The notes beneath the pieces were generated by a model. That model had not been told where the DNA came from. It saw nothing but the letters and a program-made list of their open reading frames with translations, and searched no databases. The position numbers were made by a program, and so were the translations under genes. A DNA stretch of 64,000 nt. It comes from Verrucomicrobiales bacterium. Its GTDB lineage: Bacteria; Verrucomicrobiota; Verrucomicrobiae; Limisphaerales; UBA1100. Location of the stretch: contig PBLV01000006.1 in NCBI GenBank assembly GCA_002721895.1, positions 139,972 through 203,971 of the forward strand, written 5' to 3'. Numbering within the stretch: position 1 is the stretch's first letter; every line of letters begins with the position of its first letter. Below are positions 43,778 through 52,042 of the stretch, piece after piece.

Positions 43778-45195
43778 TACACCTTTTCTGGCACCAAGAA
43801 CGGCTTGCGATAATTTCGCCCGAGAAGCGCGTTGGCACCCTCATCACGAAAACGTTCCGTCTCCGGATCAAAATCCAGTGACTTGCCAACCTGATATTTC
43901 ACATCCTTCAGATCCAGCCCAATACCGCGGAGATTATCGTTCAATGCCTCCACGCCTTCGCCCACTTGGGGATTGTTGTGGAATTTTTTTGACTTCAGGT
44001 CAAACGCCTCTGGCTTGCCCGTCCGATAGCTGATGTTTCCCAAGTGACACAGCGCGCTTGAATAGTGCCCCTCCAGAACATCCGCATTCAGATGATCACG
44101 CTTGCGGCTCCGGACACAATCGACAAAATTGCCAAATGGCCCACCCGGTTGCACCTCGCCACCGAAATTATCCAACCCAACGGCCTTGCCTCCATTCTTG
44201 GGATAAAAACGACCGCCCGTGATTTTGCCTTCCGTGGTGTAGTATTCGTTCTTTACAACACGGGGAATATCGTGTCTCCCCACAAGCCCCCGCGTCTCAA
44301 AGAGGAGAATCGCTTCGTCATACTCATACACCGCCAGCTGCGTATTGGCCGTTTCTCCTTGATCTTCATACCCAAATCGGCCGCCGATGCTCCAAACGCT
44401 CTTCGGCAAAGTCGCACCCTTGATCGCCCAGCGCGCCACGTCCATTTCGTGAACGCCCTGGTTGCCGGTGTCGCCGTTGCCCGTGTCCCAGAACCAATGC
44501 CAATTGTAGTGTACCAAATTACCGTGATAGGGCTGCTCCGGAGCCGGCCCCAGCCACAGATCAAAATCCAGTCCATTCGGCGGTGTTCCCGGTTTCTTGT
44601 GTCCAATACTCCAGCGCGGTTTGCAGCAATACCCCTTACTCACCAGGAGCTTGCCATACTTCCCCGACTGCACAGCCAGAATTTCATTCAAGCGTCCCCC
44701 GCTGCTCCGTTGTTGCGTTCCATGCTGAACGATACGCTTGTACTTCTCCGCCGCCTCGACCAGCTTGCGCCCCTCATAAACATTATGTGAAATTGGCTTT
44801 TCAATATAAGCATCCTTTCCGGCCTGACACGCCCAGATGCCGATCAACGAGTGCCAGTGATTGGTTGTTGCCACGGACACCGCATCCAGATTCTTGTCCT
44901 CCAGTGCCTCGCGCACATCCTGAACACACTTGGGCATTCTTCCGCCCTGACGATCCGCAACCCGCTTGCCCCGGCTGTTGAACAAGCGACTGTCCGGGTC
45001 AATCAAGTGCGACACCTCCACATTCTTCATCCCCAAGTAGGCACCCATGTGACTTTGACCACGGCCATTGATTCCAGCCACACCAATCCTTACACGGTCA
45101 TTCGCGCCAAACACGCGCGAGGGCACAAAATTCACCGCCAAGGCCGAGGCTGCAGCTGATGCCTTGAGGAAAGAACGTCGAGTCTGATGATTCAT
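43777..45195 (-). CDS. TAT-exported Gfo/Idh/MocA-family oxidoreductase
   Basis: 472 residues from the ATG giving MNHQTRRSFLKASAAASALA, a clear twin-arginine signal, with AAAGGAAAT upstream as ribosome site. The Rossmann domain has RIGVAGINGRGQSHMGAYL and the family motif AGKDAYIEKPISHN (EKP). The C-terminal domain includes NWHWFWDTGNGDTGNQGVHE. Typical PVC periplasmic dehydrogenase on sugars or inositols. The open frame before the signal is not coding. Confidence 0.9.
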   Translation of the reverse strand: MNHQTRRSFLKASAAASALAVNFVPSRVFGANDRVRIGVAGINGRGQSHMGAYLGMKNVEVSHLIDPDSRLFNSRGKRVADRQGGRMPKCVQDVREALEDKNLDAVSVATTNHWHSLIGIWACQAGKDAYIEKPISHNVYEGRKLVEAAEKYKRIVQHGTQQRSSGGRLNEILAVQSGKYGKLLVSKGYCCKPRWSIGHKKPGTPPNGLDFDLWLGPAPEQPYHGNLVHYNWHWFWDTGNGDTGNQGVHEMDVARWAIKGATLPKSVWSIGGRFGYEDQGETANTQLAVYEYDEAILLFETRGLVGRHDIPRVVKNEYYTTEGKITGGRFYPKNGGKAVGLDNFGGEVQPGGPFGNFVDCVRSRKRDHLNADVLEGHYSSALCHLGNISYRTGKPEAFDLKSKKFHNNPQVGEGVEALNDNLRGIGLDLKDVKYQVGKSLDFDPETERFRDEGANALLGRNYRKPFLVPEKV

Positions 45196-45289
45196 GGGAT
45201 TTCCTTTGTGATGGGTTTCAACTCTCGAACAATGGCGGAATTGTGACAGCCGAGGACCAGACAGCAAGCTTCTTTCGTGCCCAAGCAGG

Positions 45290-45736
45290 TCATTGATCCC
45301 GGCTGTCCATGACAAATGTCACCGGCCCTTGATTGACCAAGGACACATCCATCATCGCCCCAAACTCTCCGGTCTCCACCGGCACATTCTGCTCCTTCAA
45401 CTGCGCGCAAAAATACTCGTACAAACGTTCCCCTTCCTCCGGACTTGCCGCCTTGGTGAAACTCGGCCGACGTCCCTTGCGCCAGTCTCCCGCCAAGGTG
45501 AACTGGCTGACAACCAGCGCTGCGCCGCCAACATCTTGAACGGACCGATTCATCTTCCCCTCTTCGTCCGAAAATATTCGAAACCCTGCAACCCGATCGG
45601 CCAGAAACTCAGCATCTTCCTCCCCGTCCCCTTCAACCACTCCCAGCAAAATCATCAACCCCAAGCCAATCTCACCAGTGACACGGCTGTCCACCGCCAC
45701 ACGGGCCTCGCTCACTCGCTGCAACACAACAATCAT
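45290..45736 (-). CDS. dtd: D-aminoacyl-tRNA deacylase
   Basis: 148 residues from the ATG giving [16 protein letters not shown], the standard DTD opening. The active-site motifs SQFTLAGD and NQGPVTF (the Gly-Pro motif enforcing chirality) are intact. It hydrolyses D-aminoacyl-tRNA. Longer upstream ORF codons overlap the divergent PQQ-like gene region and are excluded. About 95 nt before the Gfo/Idh start; may lead that operon. Confidence 0.95.
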   Translation of the reverse strand: MIVVLQRVSEARVAVDSRVTGEIGLGLMILLGVVEGDGEEDAEFLADRVAGFRIFSDEEGKMNRSVQDVGGAALVVSQFTLAGDWRKGRRPSFTKAASPEEGERLYEYFCAQLKEQNVPVETGEFGAMMDVSLVNQGPVTFVMDSRDQ

Positions 45737-45847
45737 AATTTCACCGTGACTCACCCCAGAACATCCGGGCACCATGCCTCTCCCCTCGCCCGCCCAGCAA
45801 TCATTTAAACTTTTCCGAAAGGCTCCTCTCTCACTAACATCCGCCCA

Positions 45848-47116
45848 ATGCACACGCGGAACAGCCATTCACAAGCGGGCAAAACAGCCCTCAGATTTTT
45901 TGCCATCATCGTTTGCCTGTTCTGCATCGCTTGTGGCGACGACAAAACTCAAACACCCCAAGCAGGGAATACCCCGCACACCCCTCCCTCACCTAAGGCC
46001 AATAATCCAATAACCACTTCCCAGCCATCCCCGCACGAGCCACAACCAGAAAACCAAGAACCTCTCGTTTGGTCCTTCAAATCAAACGGCCCCATCCCCT
46101 CATCCCCCGCCATCGGCGCCGACGGCACCGTATACTTCGGATCATACGACAAAAAAATCTACGCCCTCCATGGCCAAACCGGAGAAAAAAAATGGGAATA
46201 CACAACCGGCCTGAACATCTACGGCTCCCCCGCCATTGGGCCAGATGGAACCATCTATTGTGGATCTCAAGACAATAACCTCACAGCCCTCGATGGCAAA
46301 ACCGGCGAACTGAAATGGGAATTCCAAACCGGCGGTTGGCTGTGGGCTTCGCCGGTTATTGGCGCCGATGGGACAGTGTTTATTGGCTCACGCGACACAA
46401 AATTTTACGCCATCGACGGATCGACCGGCGAAAAAAAATGGGAATTCCAAACCGGCCACGGCATTCCTTCAACAGCCGCCATTGGTCCGGATGGAACCGT
46501 CTACTTTGGCTCAATGGACCACAAGGTCTACGCTCTCGTCGGAAAGACCGGGATCAAGAGATGGGAATTCAAGACCGGCAATAACATCTGGTCTTCCCCG
46601 GCCATTGGCGCAGATGGCACCGTCTACATCGGCTCTGAAGACCAAAAACTCTACGCCCTCCATGGCCAGAGCGGAGAGAAACAATGGGAATTCAAAACCG
46701 ACGGCGGCGTCTATTCCCCCCCCACAATCGGCCCTGACGGCACGGTCTATATCGGCTCCTTTGACGCCAAGATTTACGCCATCGACGGGGCCACTGGCGG
46801 GAAAAAATGGGAATTCAAAACCCAGGAAAGAGTCCGCTGCGCCCCCGTCATCGGTGCGGATGGCACGGTTTACGCCGGCTCCTACGACGGTCGCCTCTAT
46901 GCCTTGGACGCAAAAACTGGAGGCAAAAAATGGGATTTCCCTACTCCCGACAACGTGACTTCCTCGGCTGCCCTCAGCCCGAACGGCACCCTTTACTTTG
47001 GCTCATGGGACTACCACCTCTACGCGCTTAAGACCGACAGTAAAGGCTTGGCCAACAGTCCCTGGCCCATGCGCAGCCAAAATCCCTCCCACACCGGCCG
47101 CGCCGCCCCTCGCTAA
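45848..47116 (+). CDS. PQQ-like beta-propeller lipoprotein with eight repeats
   Basis: 422 residues. Lipoprotein signal with Cys in FCIACGDD, a Pro/Gln-rich linker to about residue 70, then eight near-identical blades of about 40 residues with the core [13 protein letters not shown], an Asp-containing turn (SYDKK, SQDNN, SRDTK, SMDHK, SEDQK, SFDAK, SYDGR, SWDYH), a YAL strand and a TGEKKWEF strand. The C-terminal [13 protein letters not shown] is a recurrent PVC ending. PQQ-type residues are not evident, so binding of glycans or proteins is as likely as cofactor use. Confidence 0.85.
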   Translation: MHTRNSHSQAGKTALRFFAIIVCLFCIACGDDKTQTPQAGNTPHTPPSPKANNPITTSQPSPHEPQPENQEPLVWSFKSNGPIPSSPAIGADGTVYFGSYDKKIYALHGQTGEKKWEYTTGLNIYGSPAIGPDGTIYCGSQDNNLTALDGKTGELKWEFQTGGWLWASPVIGADGTVFIGSRDTKFYAIDGSTGEKKWEFQTGHGIPSTAAIGPDGTVYFGSMDHKVYALVGKTGIKRWEFKTGNNIWSSPAIGADGTVYIGSEDQKLYALHGQSGEKQWEFKTDGGVYSPPTIGPDGTVYIGSFDAKIYAIDGATGGKKWEFKTQERVRCAPVIGADGTVYAGSYDGRLYALDAKTGGKKWDFPTPDNVTSSAALSPNGTLYFGSWDYHLYALKTDSKGLANSPWPMRSQNPSHTGRAAPR

Positions 47117-47144
47117 CCCACTTCTTCTCCCCATCTCCGCACCG

Positions 47145-48419
47145 CTGGATCAACGCCAAATCATTCGCACGTGGCTCCCTCTCGCCGCGAGCTGGCTGCT
47201 CATGGGCGCCGAGATCCCAATGGTCTGTGCCGCCCTGACCAAGTTGACACAATCGGATGTCCATACGGGAGCCTACGGCATGGTGTTCGCTATCGCTCTC
47301 GTGATTGAGTCGCCCATCATCATGCTCCTCACGGCATCCACCGCCCTGAGCCGCGACTGGAGTTCCTATCAAAAACTCCACCGGCTGATGACCGTCTCCA
47401 GCATCGCCCTCACATTCCTGCACATCCTCATCGCATTCACCCCTCTTTACGATTGGCTGGCCGTGCAGGTCATCAAGGCCCCCGCGGATATCATCGAACC
47501 CGGCCGAATAGGACTCCAGATCATGACCCCCTGGACATGGGCCATCGCCCACCGCAGATTTCACCAGGGCGTCCTGATTCGTTTTGGGAAAGCCAGCGCC
47601 GTGGGCTGGGGCACCGGCATTCGCCTGATTGCTGATGCCATTGTGCTCGTTGCTGGAGTCTTGGTCGAAAAATACGCAGGCATCGTGGTGGCCGCGACCG
47701 CTATTGCCATTGGTGTCATCATCGAGGCCCTTTACATCCGCTGGAAAACTCATGCCGTCCTACAAGGCCCACTACGTGATGCCCAAGGCCCGGCCCTGAC
47801 CATGTGTGAAGTCATTCTCTTTTATCTCCCCATCGCCTTCGCGCCCACCATTGGCCTCCTCGGGCAGCCAATTCTCACCGGCGGCCTGAGCCGGCTTCCC
47901 GACCCCATGCTCACCCTCGCCATCTGGCCGACCATCAACAGCCTCATTTTCATGCTGCGCTCCGCCGGCATTGCCTACACCGAGGTCGTCGTCGCCCTTC
48001 TCGACAAGCCCAACGCCCACCGCCAACTCTTCAACTTCACTGCCATCCTCAGCCTTGTTCTTTCCCTCCCTCTGTTGGCCCTCATCACCACACCCCTAAT
48101 CGACCTTTGGTTCACGCAAATTATCGGTCTCCGCGTCGAGCTGGCCCAAATCGGCAAGGCTAGCCTTTGGTTTGCCCTGCTCCATCCCGCCATCACCACT
48201 TGGGCCTGCTACTTCGAAGGCCGTCTCATTCACGCAAAACGCAGCAATCCGGTCACCGAGGCGGTCTTGTTCTACACCCTTTCCTTGTTTATTTTCATCT
48301 CCATCATCACGGCCCAACAATCCATGCCGGGCTTGAACGCGGCCGTACTGGCCATGACCATCGGTGGCATTCTGCAAATGAGCTGGCTATGGATTCGCTG
48401 CCGCGCTCTTGGGGCTTAA
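47145..48419 (+). CDS. MOP-superfamily (MATE/flippase-like) membrane protein
   Basis: About 424 residues with 12 or so predicted TM segments and internal pseudo-symmetry; motifs such as WLLMGAEIPMVCAALTKL, ALSRDWSSYQKLHRLM and GPALTMCEVILFYLPIAFAP fit the MATE/flippase fold. The substrate is unknown. No ATG, GTG or TTG lies near the expected N-terminus: the only in-frame ATG upstream (46998) is inside the PQQ-like gene, and the next (47202) removes half of TM1. I mark CTG 47145 as a working start. Confidence 0.65.
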   Translation: MDQRQIIRTWLPLAASWLLMGAEIPMVCAALTKLTQSDVHTGAYGMVFAIALVIESPIIMLLTASTALSRDWSSYQKLHRLMTVSSIALTFLHILIAFTPLYDWLAVQVIKAPADIIEPGRIGLQIMTPWTWAIAHRRFHQGVLIRFGKASAVGWGTGIRLIADAIVLVAGVLVEKYAGIVVAATAIAIGVIIEALYIRWKTHAVLQGPLRDAQGPALTMCEVILFYLPIAFAPTIGLLGQPILTGGLSRLPDPMLTLAIWPTINSLIFMLRSAGIAYTEVVVALLDKPNAHRQLFNFTAILSLVLSLPLLALITTPLIDLWFTQIIGLRVELAQIGKASLWFALLHPAITTWACYFEGRLIHAKRSNPVTEAVLFYTLSLFIFISIITAQQSMPGLNAAVLAMTIGGILQMSWLWIRCRALGA

Positions 48420-48433
48420 AAGAAGTTAGATAA

Positions 48434-48464
48434 AAACAAAGGGGCAGAAAACTGCCCCTTGTTT
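48434..48464. terminator. Rho-independent terminator (bidirectional type)
   Basis: Stem ggggcag/ctgcccc with loop aaaa, extended by aacaa/ttgtt flanks. It lies 14 nt after the MOP-type gene stop. The A-rich upstream and T-containing downstream sides allow function on both strands, mainly plus. Confidence 0.85.
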
Positions 48465-48822
48465 AAGCATCGCAACAGGCCCCATTGTTGTACTCTTTGT
48501 TTATTCTTTTAAGGCTGCTGCGTCTGCCTTGTATACCATTGATAGAAGCACGTGCCATGCCAACCCGCATTCGAAATATATCACCCCATTTCCCTTGGAT
48601 TTCTTAATGTGCATTCAAGTCCCCTCTCCGCAGGTGCGTGGATTTTTCCCAAGTGGCGTGAAATCCCCCAATTGAACCTACGCCGTTTCGCGGCTTGAAC
48701 CCGAAAATCAATGGCAAATCACCAAAAATCACCACCCAGAACAGACTTCCAAAACCCACACTTTTTTGTGGCAATCTCGATTTCTTCTGGTACATTCCCC
48801 ACCCCTTTAACCTCAGGGTGTT
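48465..48822. other. 358-bp upstream region of the DksA-like/rpmG/rpsR genes
   Basis: No gene is supported here. A long minus-strand open frame crosses it but is the antisense shadow of the downstream gene. Candidate promoter elements for the plus strand include ttgtgg with tacatt 19 nt later at about 48766-48796, and an agggtg ribosome-site-like sequence just before the GTG at 48823. A small ccaca/tgtgg hairpin is at about 48756-48771. Confidence 0.4.
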
Positions 48823-49530
48823 GTGAGCACGAAGAAAACAGCAAAGAAAAAAGCGGCCAAAAAGGCTGCTCCGAAGGCAAAAAAATCCGCCAAGCGCAAT
48901 GGCGCGGGCAAGTCCGTCAAGGCGGCCTCCGCTGCAGCGATCCTCGGCTACAAGCCGGTAAAGACCCCCAAGCAGGCCTCCGCTTGGCGTCCGAGCAACT
49001 CCGTCAAGATCAAGGCAGAGTGGAAAAAGTATTACGATATTCTTCTCGATCTCCGCGCCCGGCTGCTCAACCAAATGACCGATCTCAAGAAGGAATCGGC
49101 CGAGGAGATGAGCAACTACTCCATGCACATGGCCGATTCCGGAACGGACAACTTTGACCGGGATTCCGCGCTCAGCCTCCTCTCCGCTGATCAGGACGCG
49201 GTCTACGAGATTGAGGAAGCCATCCGTCGCATCGAGAAGGACAACTACGGCGTTTGTGAACTGACTGACAAGCCAATCCCAAAGGCCCGTCTGCAGGCCA
49301 TCCCGTGGACACGGTTCACTGTTGATGCCCAAGCCAAACTTGAGAGGGATGGCGTACTGCAACGCCGCAAACTGGGAAGCCTCGGCACTATCGACGGTGC
49401 CTCCGGCTCATTCGAACCCAGCGCCCCGGCCTCCTCAGATGATTCTCCCAAGAAGGCCGGCAAGAAAAAGGCGCCGGCAAAAAAGAAGTCTTCCGCCAAG
49501 AAAAAAAAGGCCGCCAAGGCCAAGAAGTAA
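48823..49530 (+). CDS. DksA/TraR-like protein with lysine-rich tails and degenerate zinc site
   Basis: 235 residues from GTG. Residues 1-45 are Lys/Ala-rich (KKAAKKAAPKAKKSAK). The central part (about 65-175) is a DksA/TraR fold: long coiled coil with DLRARLLNQMTDLKKESAEE, AIRRIEKDNYGVCEL, then PIPKARLQAIPWTRFTVDAQ. The C-terminal 40 residues are again Lys/Ala/Pro-rich (KKAGKKKAPAKKKSSAKKK). Of the four zinc Cys, only the first is kept; Thr, Thr and Ala occupy the others. The tails look histone H1-like and should bind DNA or RNA. It leads rpmG-rpsR. Confidence 0.85.
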   Translation: MSTKKTAKKKAAKKAAPKAKKSAKRNGAGKSVKAASAAAILGYKPVKTPKQASAWRPSNSVKIKAEWKKYYDILLDLRARLLNQMTDLKKESAEEMSNYSMHMADSGTDNFDRDSALSLLSADQDAVYEIEEAIRRIEKDNYGVCELTDKPIPKARLQAIPWTRFTVDAQAKLERDGVLQRRKLGSLGTIDGASGSFEPSAPASSDDSPKKAGKKKAPAKKKSSAKKKKAAKAKK

Positions 49531-49536
49531 AACATC

Positions 49537-49704
49537 ATGCCACGCGAAATCGTCACCCTTGAATGCACTGAAGCGAAGAACGAAGGCAAGCCACCTTCGC
49601 GCTACATGACCACGCGCAACAAGAAACTCCAGACCGAGCGCGTGGAGAAGAAAAAATATAACCCTTTCCTGCGGCGCCACACCGTGCACCGCGAGATCAA
49701 GTAA
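49537..49704 (+). CDS. rpmG: Ribosomal protein bL33
   Basis: 55 residues, 6 nt after the DksA-like gene. It reads [20 protein letters not shown], then [20 protein letters not shown] and [15 protein letters not shown], the standard bL33 pattern ([14 protein letters not shown]). Only one Cys is kept, so it is the zinc-free C-minus form, often expressed under zinc limitation when a C-plus copy exists elsewhere. The ATG and stop frame are clean. Confidence 0.93.
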   Translation: MPREIVTLECTEAKNEGKPPSRYMTTRNKKLQTERVEKKKYNPFLRRHTVHREIK

Positions 49705-49705
49705 C

Positions 49706-49963
49706 ATGGCACGCAAAACCAACACCGACCGCACCCCGCGCGGCCGCCGCACTGGCGGAACCGACCGCCGCGTGGCTCGTCCCCGCCCGCAAGTCGATTT
49801 TACAATCGACCAGCTTGACCCAAAGAATGCCGACCTGCTGCGCCGCTACGTCACTGACGAGGGCCGCATTCTTCCGCGCAAATACACCGGTCTGCCCGCG
49901 CACTATCAACGGCGCTTGACCCGCTCCATCAAGCGCGCACGCCAAATGTTGCTGATGAAATAA
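49706..49963 (+). CDS. rpsR: Ribosomal protein bS18
   Basis: 85 residues starting 1 nt after rpmG. Core PQVDFTIDQLDPKNADLLRR, YVTDEGRILPRKYTGLPAHY and RRLTRSIKRARQMLL are the canonical bS18 motifs. The N-terminal 27 residues are Arg-rich. rpsF and rplI, frequent partners, are not adjacent. A terminator follows at 49976-49999. Confidence 0.95.
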   Translation: MARKTNTDRTPRGRRTGGTDRRVARPRPQVDFTIDQLDPKNADLLRRYVTDEGRILPRKYTGLPAHYQRRLTRSIKRARQMLLMK

Positions 49964-49975
49964 CCGGCATTTCCG

Positions 49976-49999
49976 CCCGCCGCTTCAGGCGGGTTTTTT
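49976..49999 (+). terminator. Rho-independent terminator after rpsR
   Basis: Perfect 6-bp stem cccgcc/ggcggg with a 6-nt loop and six T, 12 nt after the rpsR stop. Ends the DksA-like/rpmG/rpsR unit. Confidence 0.92.
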
Positions 50000-50010
50000 G
50001 CTGCCACATA

Positions 50011-50029
50011 ATTGCAAATAATTTTCAAT
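50011..50029 (+). promoter_or_regulatory. Fur-family operator candidate
   Basis: ATTGCAAAT A ATTTTCAAT is a 9-1-9 inverted repeat with one mismatch, the layout of Fur/Zur/Mur boxes. It ends 1 nt before the ATG of the ZIP transporter gene, and the gene after that encodes a Fur-family repressor. Binding would block initiation or translation of the transporter. The metal cannot be deduced from the site. Confidence 0.6.
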
Positions 50030-50030
50030 A

Positions 50031-50780
50031 ATGTTTGGACTTCAAATCCTGATTCTCATTGTATCTGTGCTTGCCGGCGCCGCTGCGATTGCCTTCAGTC
50101 GTTTGGGTGAAACGCGCAACTTAAAGCTGCTCACCGCCTTTTCGGGCGCCTACCTGATTGGCCTGACCTGCCTGCACCTTATGCCCGAGGTGTTTGCGAG
50201 CACCAAGGAACCACATTGGCAAATTGGGGCTTTCATTCTCGCGGGATTTTTTGTGCAAATCATTTTGGAGAATTTTTCTCGGGGCTTGGAGCACGGCCAC
50301 TCCCACCCCCCTCATGGACCGCTTCCCTACAGCATGTTGATGGGGTTGTGCATTCACGCATTCTTGGAGGCAACACCCCTCGGCGCGGATTCTCATGCAC
50401 ACGCGCACGCCCATGATCATTTGCACGAGTACAATCCCTCCCTGTTGCTGGCTGCAATTGCCATTCACAAATTTCCTGTTGCCATTGTGTTGTTGGCCAT
50501 GCTCCAGCAGAGCGGCATTACAAAATCGCGAGTCTGGATTCTCTTCGGAATATTTGCCGTCATGGCTCCGCTGGGCGCATTGGCCGGGAATCTGCCCTTC
50601 CTTGCTGGGCGCCATCACTGGCTGCTTGCAATCGTCATTGGCATTTTCATGCATGTGTCGACCACCATTCTCTTCGAGAGCGAGGAAGGCCACCGGGTAA
50701 ACCGGCAAAAAGGAATTGCTATTGCCCTCGGAGCCATTCTTGCCGCCGGCACCGTGGCGTTTTCAACTCATCAGCACTAG
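50031..50780 (+). CDS. ZIP-family metal transporter
   Basis: 249 residues with 7-8 TM segments. The metal path motifs are LCIHAFLEATPLG (His/Glu in TM4) and AIAIHKFPVAIVLL (His in TM5); the cytoplasmic loop is His-rich (LEHGHSHPPHG and DSHAHAHAHDH), typical of zinc- or iron-moving ZIPs. It has no visible ribosome site because the operator-like repeat occupies that place. Followed after 27 nt by a Fur-family regulator. Confidence 0.9.
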   Translation: MFGLQILILIVSVLAGAAAIAFSRLGETRNLKLLTAFSGAYLIGLTCLHLMPEVFASTKEPHWQIGAFILAGFFVQIILENFSRGLEHGHSHPPHGPLPYSMLMGLCIHAFLEATPLGADSHAHAHAHDHLHEYNPSLLLAAIAIHKFPVAIVLLAMLQQSGITKSRVWILFGIFAVMAPLGALAGNLPFLAGRHHWLLAIVIGIFMHVSTTILFESEEGHRVNRQKGIAIALGAILAAGTVAFSTHQH

Positions 50781-50807
50781 GAATGGCGCAGCGAATCGCT
50801 ACATCAA

Positions 50808-51209
50808 TTGACTCATCGCCTGCGTCAGGACGACCGGCGCATTACCGGGCCGCGCCAGGATATTCTAGACGCACTGAGCACCAATGAGCATCCCCGCACT
50901 ATCCGGGAAATCCACGCCGCGCTGCCCTCACCCTGCGATCTGGCCACTGTTTATCGAGCCATGCATCTGCTTGAAGAATTGAAACTGGTGAAGCGTTTTG
51001 ATTTTGGTGATGGAACCGCCCGTTACGAGTTGATCTGTGGTGACAACAACGCTCACCATCATCACTTGATTTGCCACAAGTGCGACCGCGTCGTGGAGAT
51101 TGACGAATGCTTTCCCAGTGAATTGGAGCGAAAGATCGCCCGCCGCAACGGTTTCACCGCATTGACGCACAAGCTGGAGTTTTTTGACCTTTGCCCGGAA
51201 TGCCAGTAG
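50808..51209 (+). CDS. Fur-family metalloregulator (Zur-like)
   Basis: 133 residues from TTG, the only start that fits the family N-terminus. The winged helix (RQDILDALSTNEHPRTIREI then DLATVYRAMHLLEELKLV) is followed by the dimerisation domain with AHHHHLICHKCDRVVEI and a C-terminal CPEC pair, giving the structural Cys4 zinc site. Adjacent ZIP gene and operator suggest Zur, but Fur or Mur cannot be excluded. Confidence 0.88.
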   Translation: MTHRLRQDDRRITGPRQDILDALSTNEHPRTIREIHAALPSPCDLATVYRAMHLLEELKLVKRFDFGDGTARYELICGDNNAHHHHLICHKCDRVVEIDECFPSELERKIARRNGFTALTHKLEFFDLCPECQ

Positions 51210-51211
51210 CG

Positions 51212-51958
51212 CTATCGGGCCAGTGCCGACTTTTGCAGGGCGTTCAAATCCTCTACCCCCTTGCGGCCCAGGGCCAGCAGCGCGGTCAGTTCATCCGCCG
51301 AAAAAGTCGCCTCTTCCCCGGTGCCTTGAATTTCCACAAAATTCCCCGCCCCTGTCATCACCAGATTCATATCCACTGCAGCGGCGGAATCTTCCGGATA
51401 GTTCAGGTCAAGCATGGGCCGACCGCCCACAACGCCCACGCTAACCGCGGCCACCGCATTGACCATTGGGCTTTCCGTCAGCAAGCTATTCTCGATGAGC
51501 TTGGACACCGCCAAGCTTGCCGCCACATAAGCGCCCGTAATGGATGCTGTCCTCGTTCCTCCATCAGCTTGCAACACGTCGCAGTCAATCCACAGGGTGC
51601 GCGAGCCCAGTTTTTTTAAATCCACCGCCGCCCGCATGGACCGCCCAATCAGTCTCTGGATCTCCGTCGATCGCCCGTCCAGTTTGCCCTTGGTGACATC
51701 ACGTTTCTTCCGATCATGAGTGGAATAGGGCAACATGGAATACTCCGCCGTCACCCAGCCCCCTTCCACTTCCTGCGCCTGCATCCAGCGAGGCACGGAT
51801 TCCTCGATGGTCGCCGCACAAATGACATGGGTATTGCCCCATTCGATGAGGGTTGATCCCGTTGCATGCGATGCGATTCCATTCCGGAACCGAACTGGCC
51901 GCAGTTCATCATCGGCGCGGCCATCCACCCGGCCAGCAGTTATCGTTGTATCTGTCAT
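51212..51958 (-). CDS. rph: Ribonuclease PH
   Basis: 248 residues from the ATG giving MTDTTITAGRVDGRADDELR, the normal RNase PH opening. Motifs: GWVTAEYSMLPYSTHDRKKR, RSTEIQRLIGRSMRAAVDL, TLWIDCDVLQADGGTRTASI and DLNYPEDSAAAVDMN. It trims tRNA 3' ends phosphorolytically. Convergent with the fur gene, 2-nt gap. The longer frame upstream overlaps the divergent promoter. Confidence 0.95.
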   Translation of the reverse strand: MTDTTITAGRVDGRADDELRPVRFRNGIASHATGSTLIEWGNTHVICAATIEESVPRWMQAQEVEGGWVTAEYSMLPYSTHDRKKRDVTKGKLDGRSTEIQRLIGRSMRAAVDLKKLGSRTLWIDCDVLQADGGTRTASITGAYVAASLAVSKLIENSLLTESPMVNAVAAVSVGVVGGRPMLDLNYPEDSAAAVDMNLVMTGAGNFVEIQGTGEEATFSADELTALLALGRKGVEDLNALQKSALAR

Positions 51959-52042
51959 GAAGGACGCGGAGTCTAGGGCCGCCCCGCCCGCAACCCAACC
52001 TTTTTCATCGCCCCACATGCCCCAGCCATCCTAACGTGGCGC

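Noticed and set aside
45848..47116. Regular repeats of about 120 nt that could suggest a CRISPR or satellite array
   Set aside because: They are the DNA of eight beta-propeller blades in one open frame; repeats vary by codon and there are no unique spacers.
48604..49362. 252-residue minus-strand frame before and over the DksA-like gene
   Set aside because: Overlaps the DksA-like gene in antisense, reads as mixed hydrophobic shadow and has no recognisable motif.
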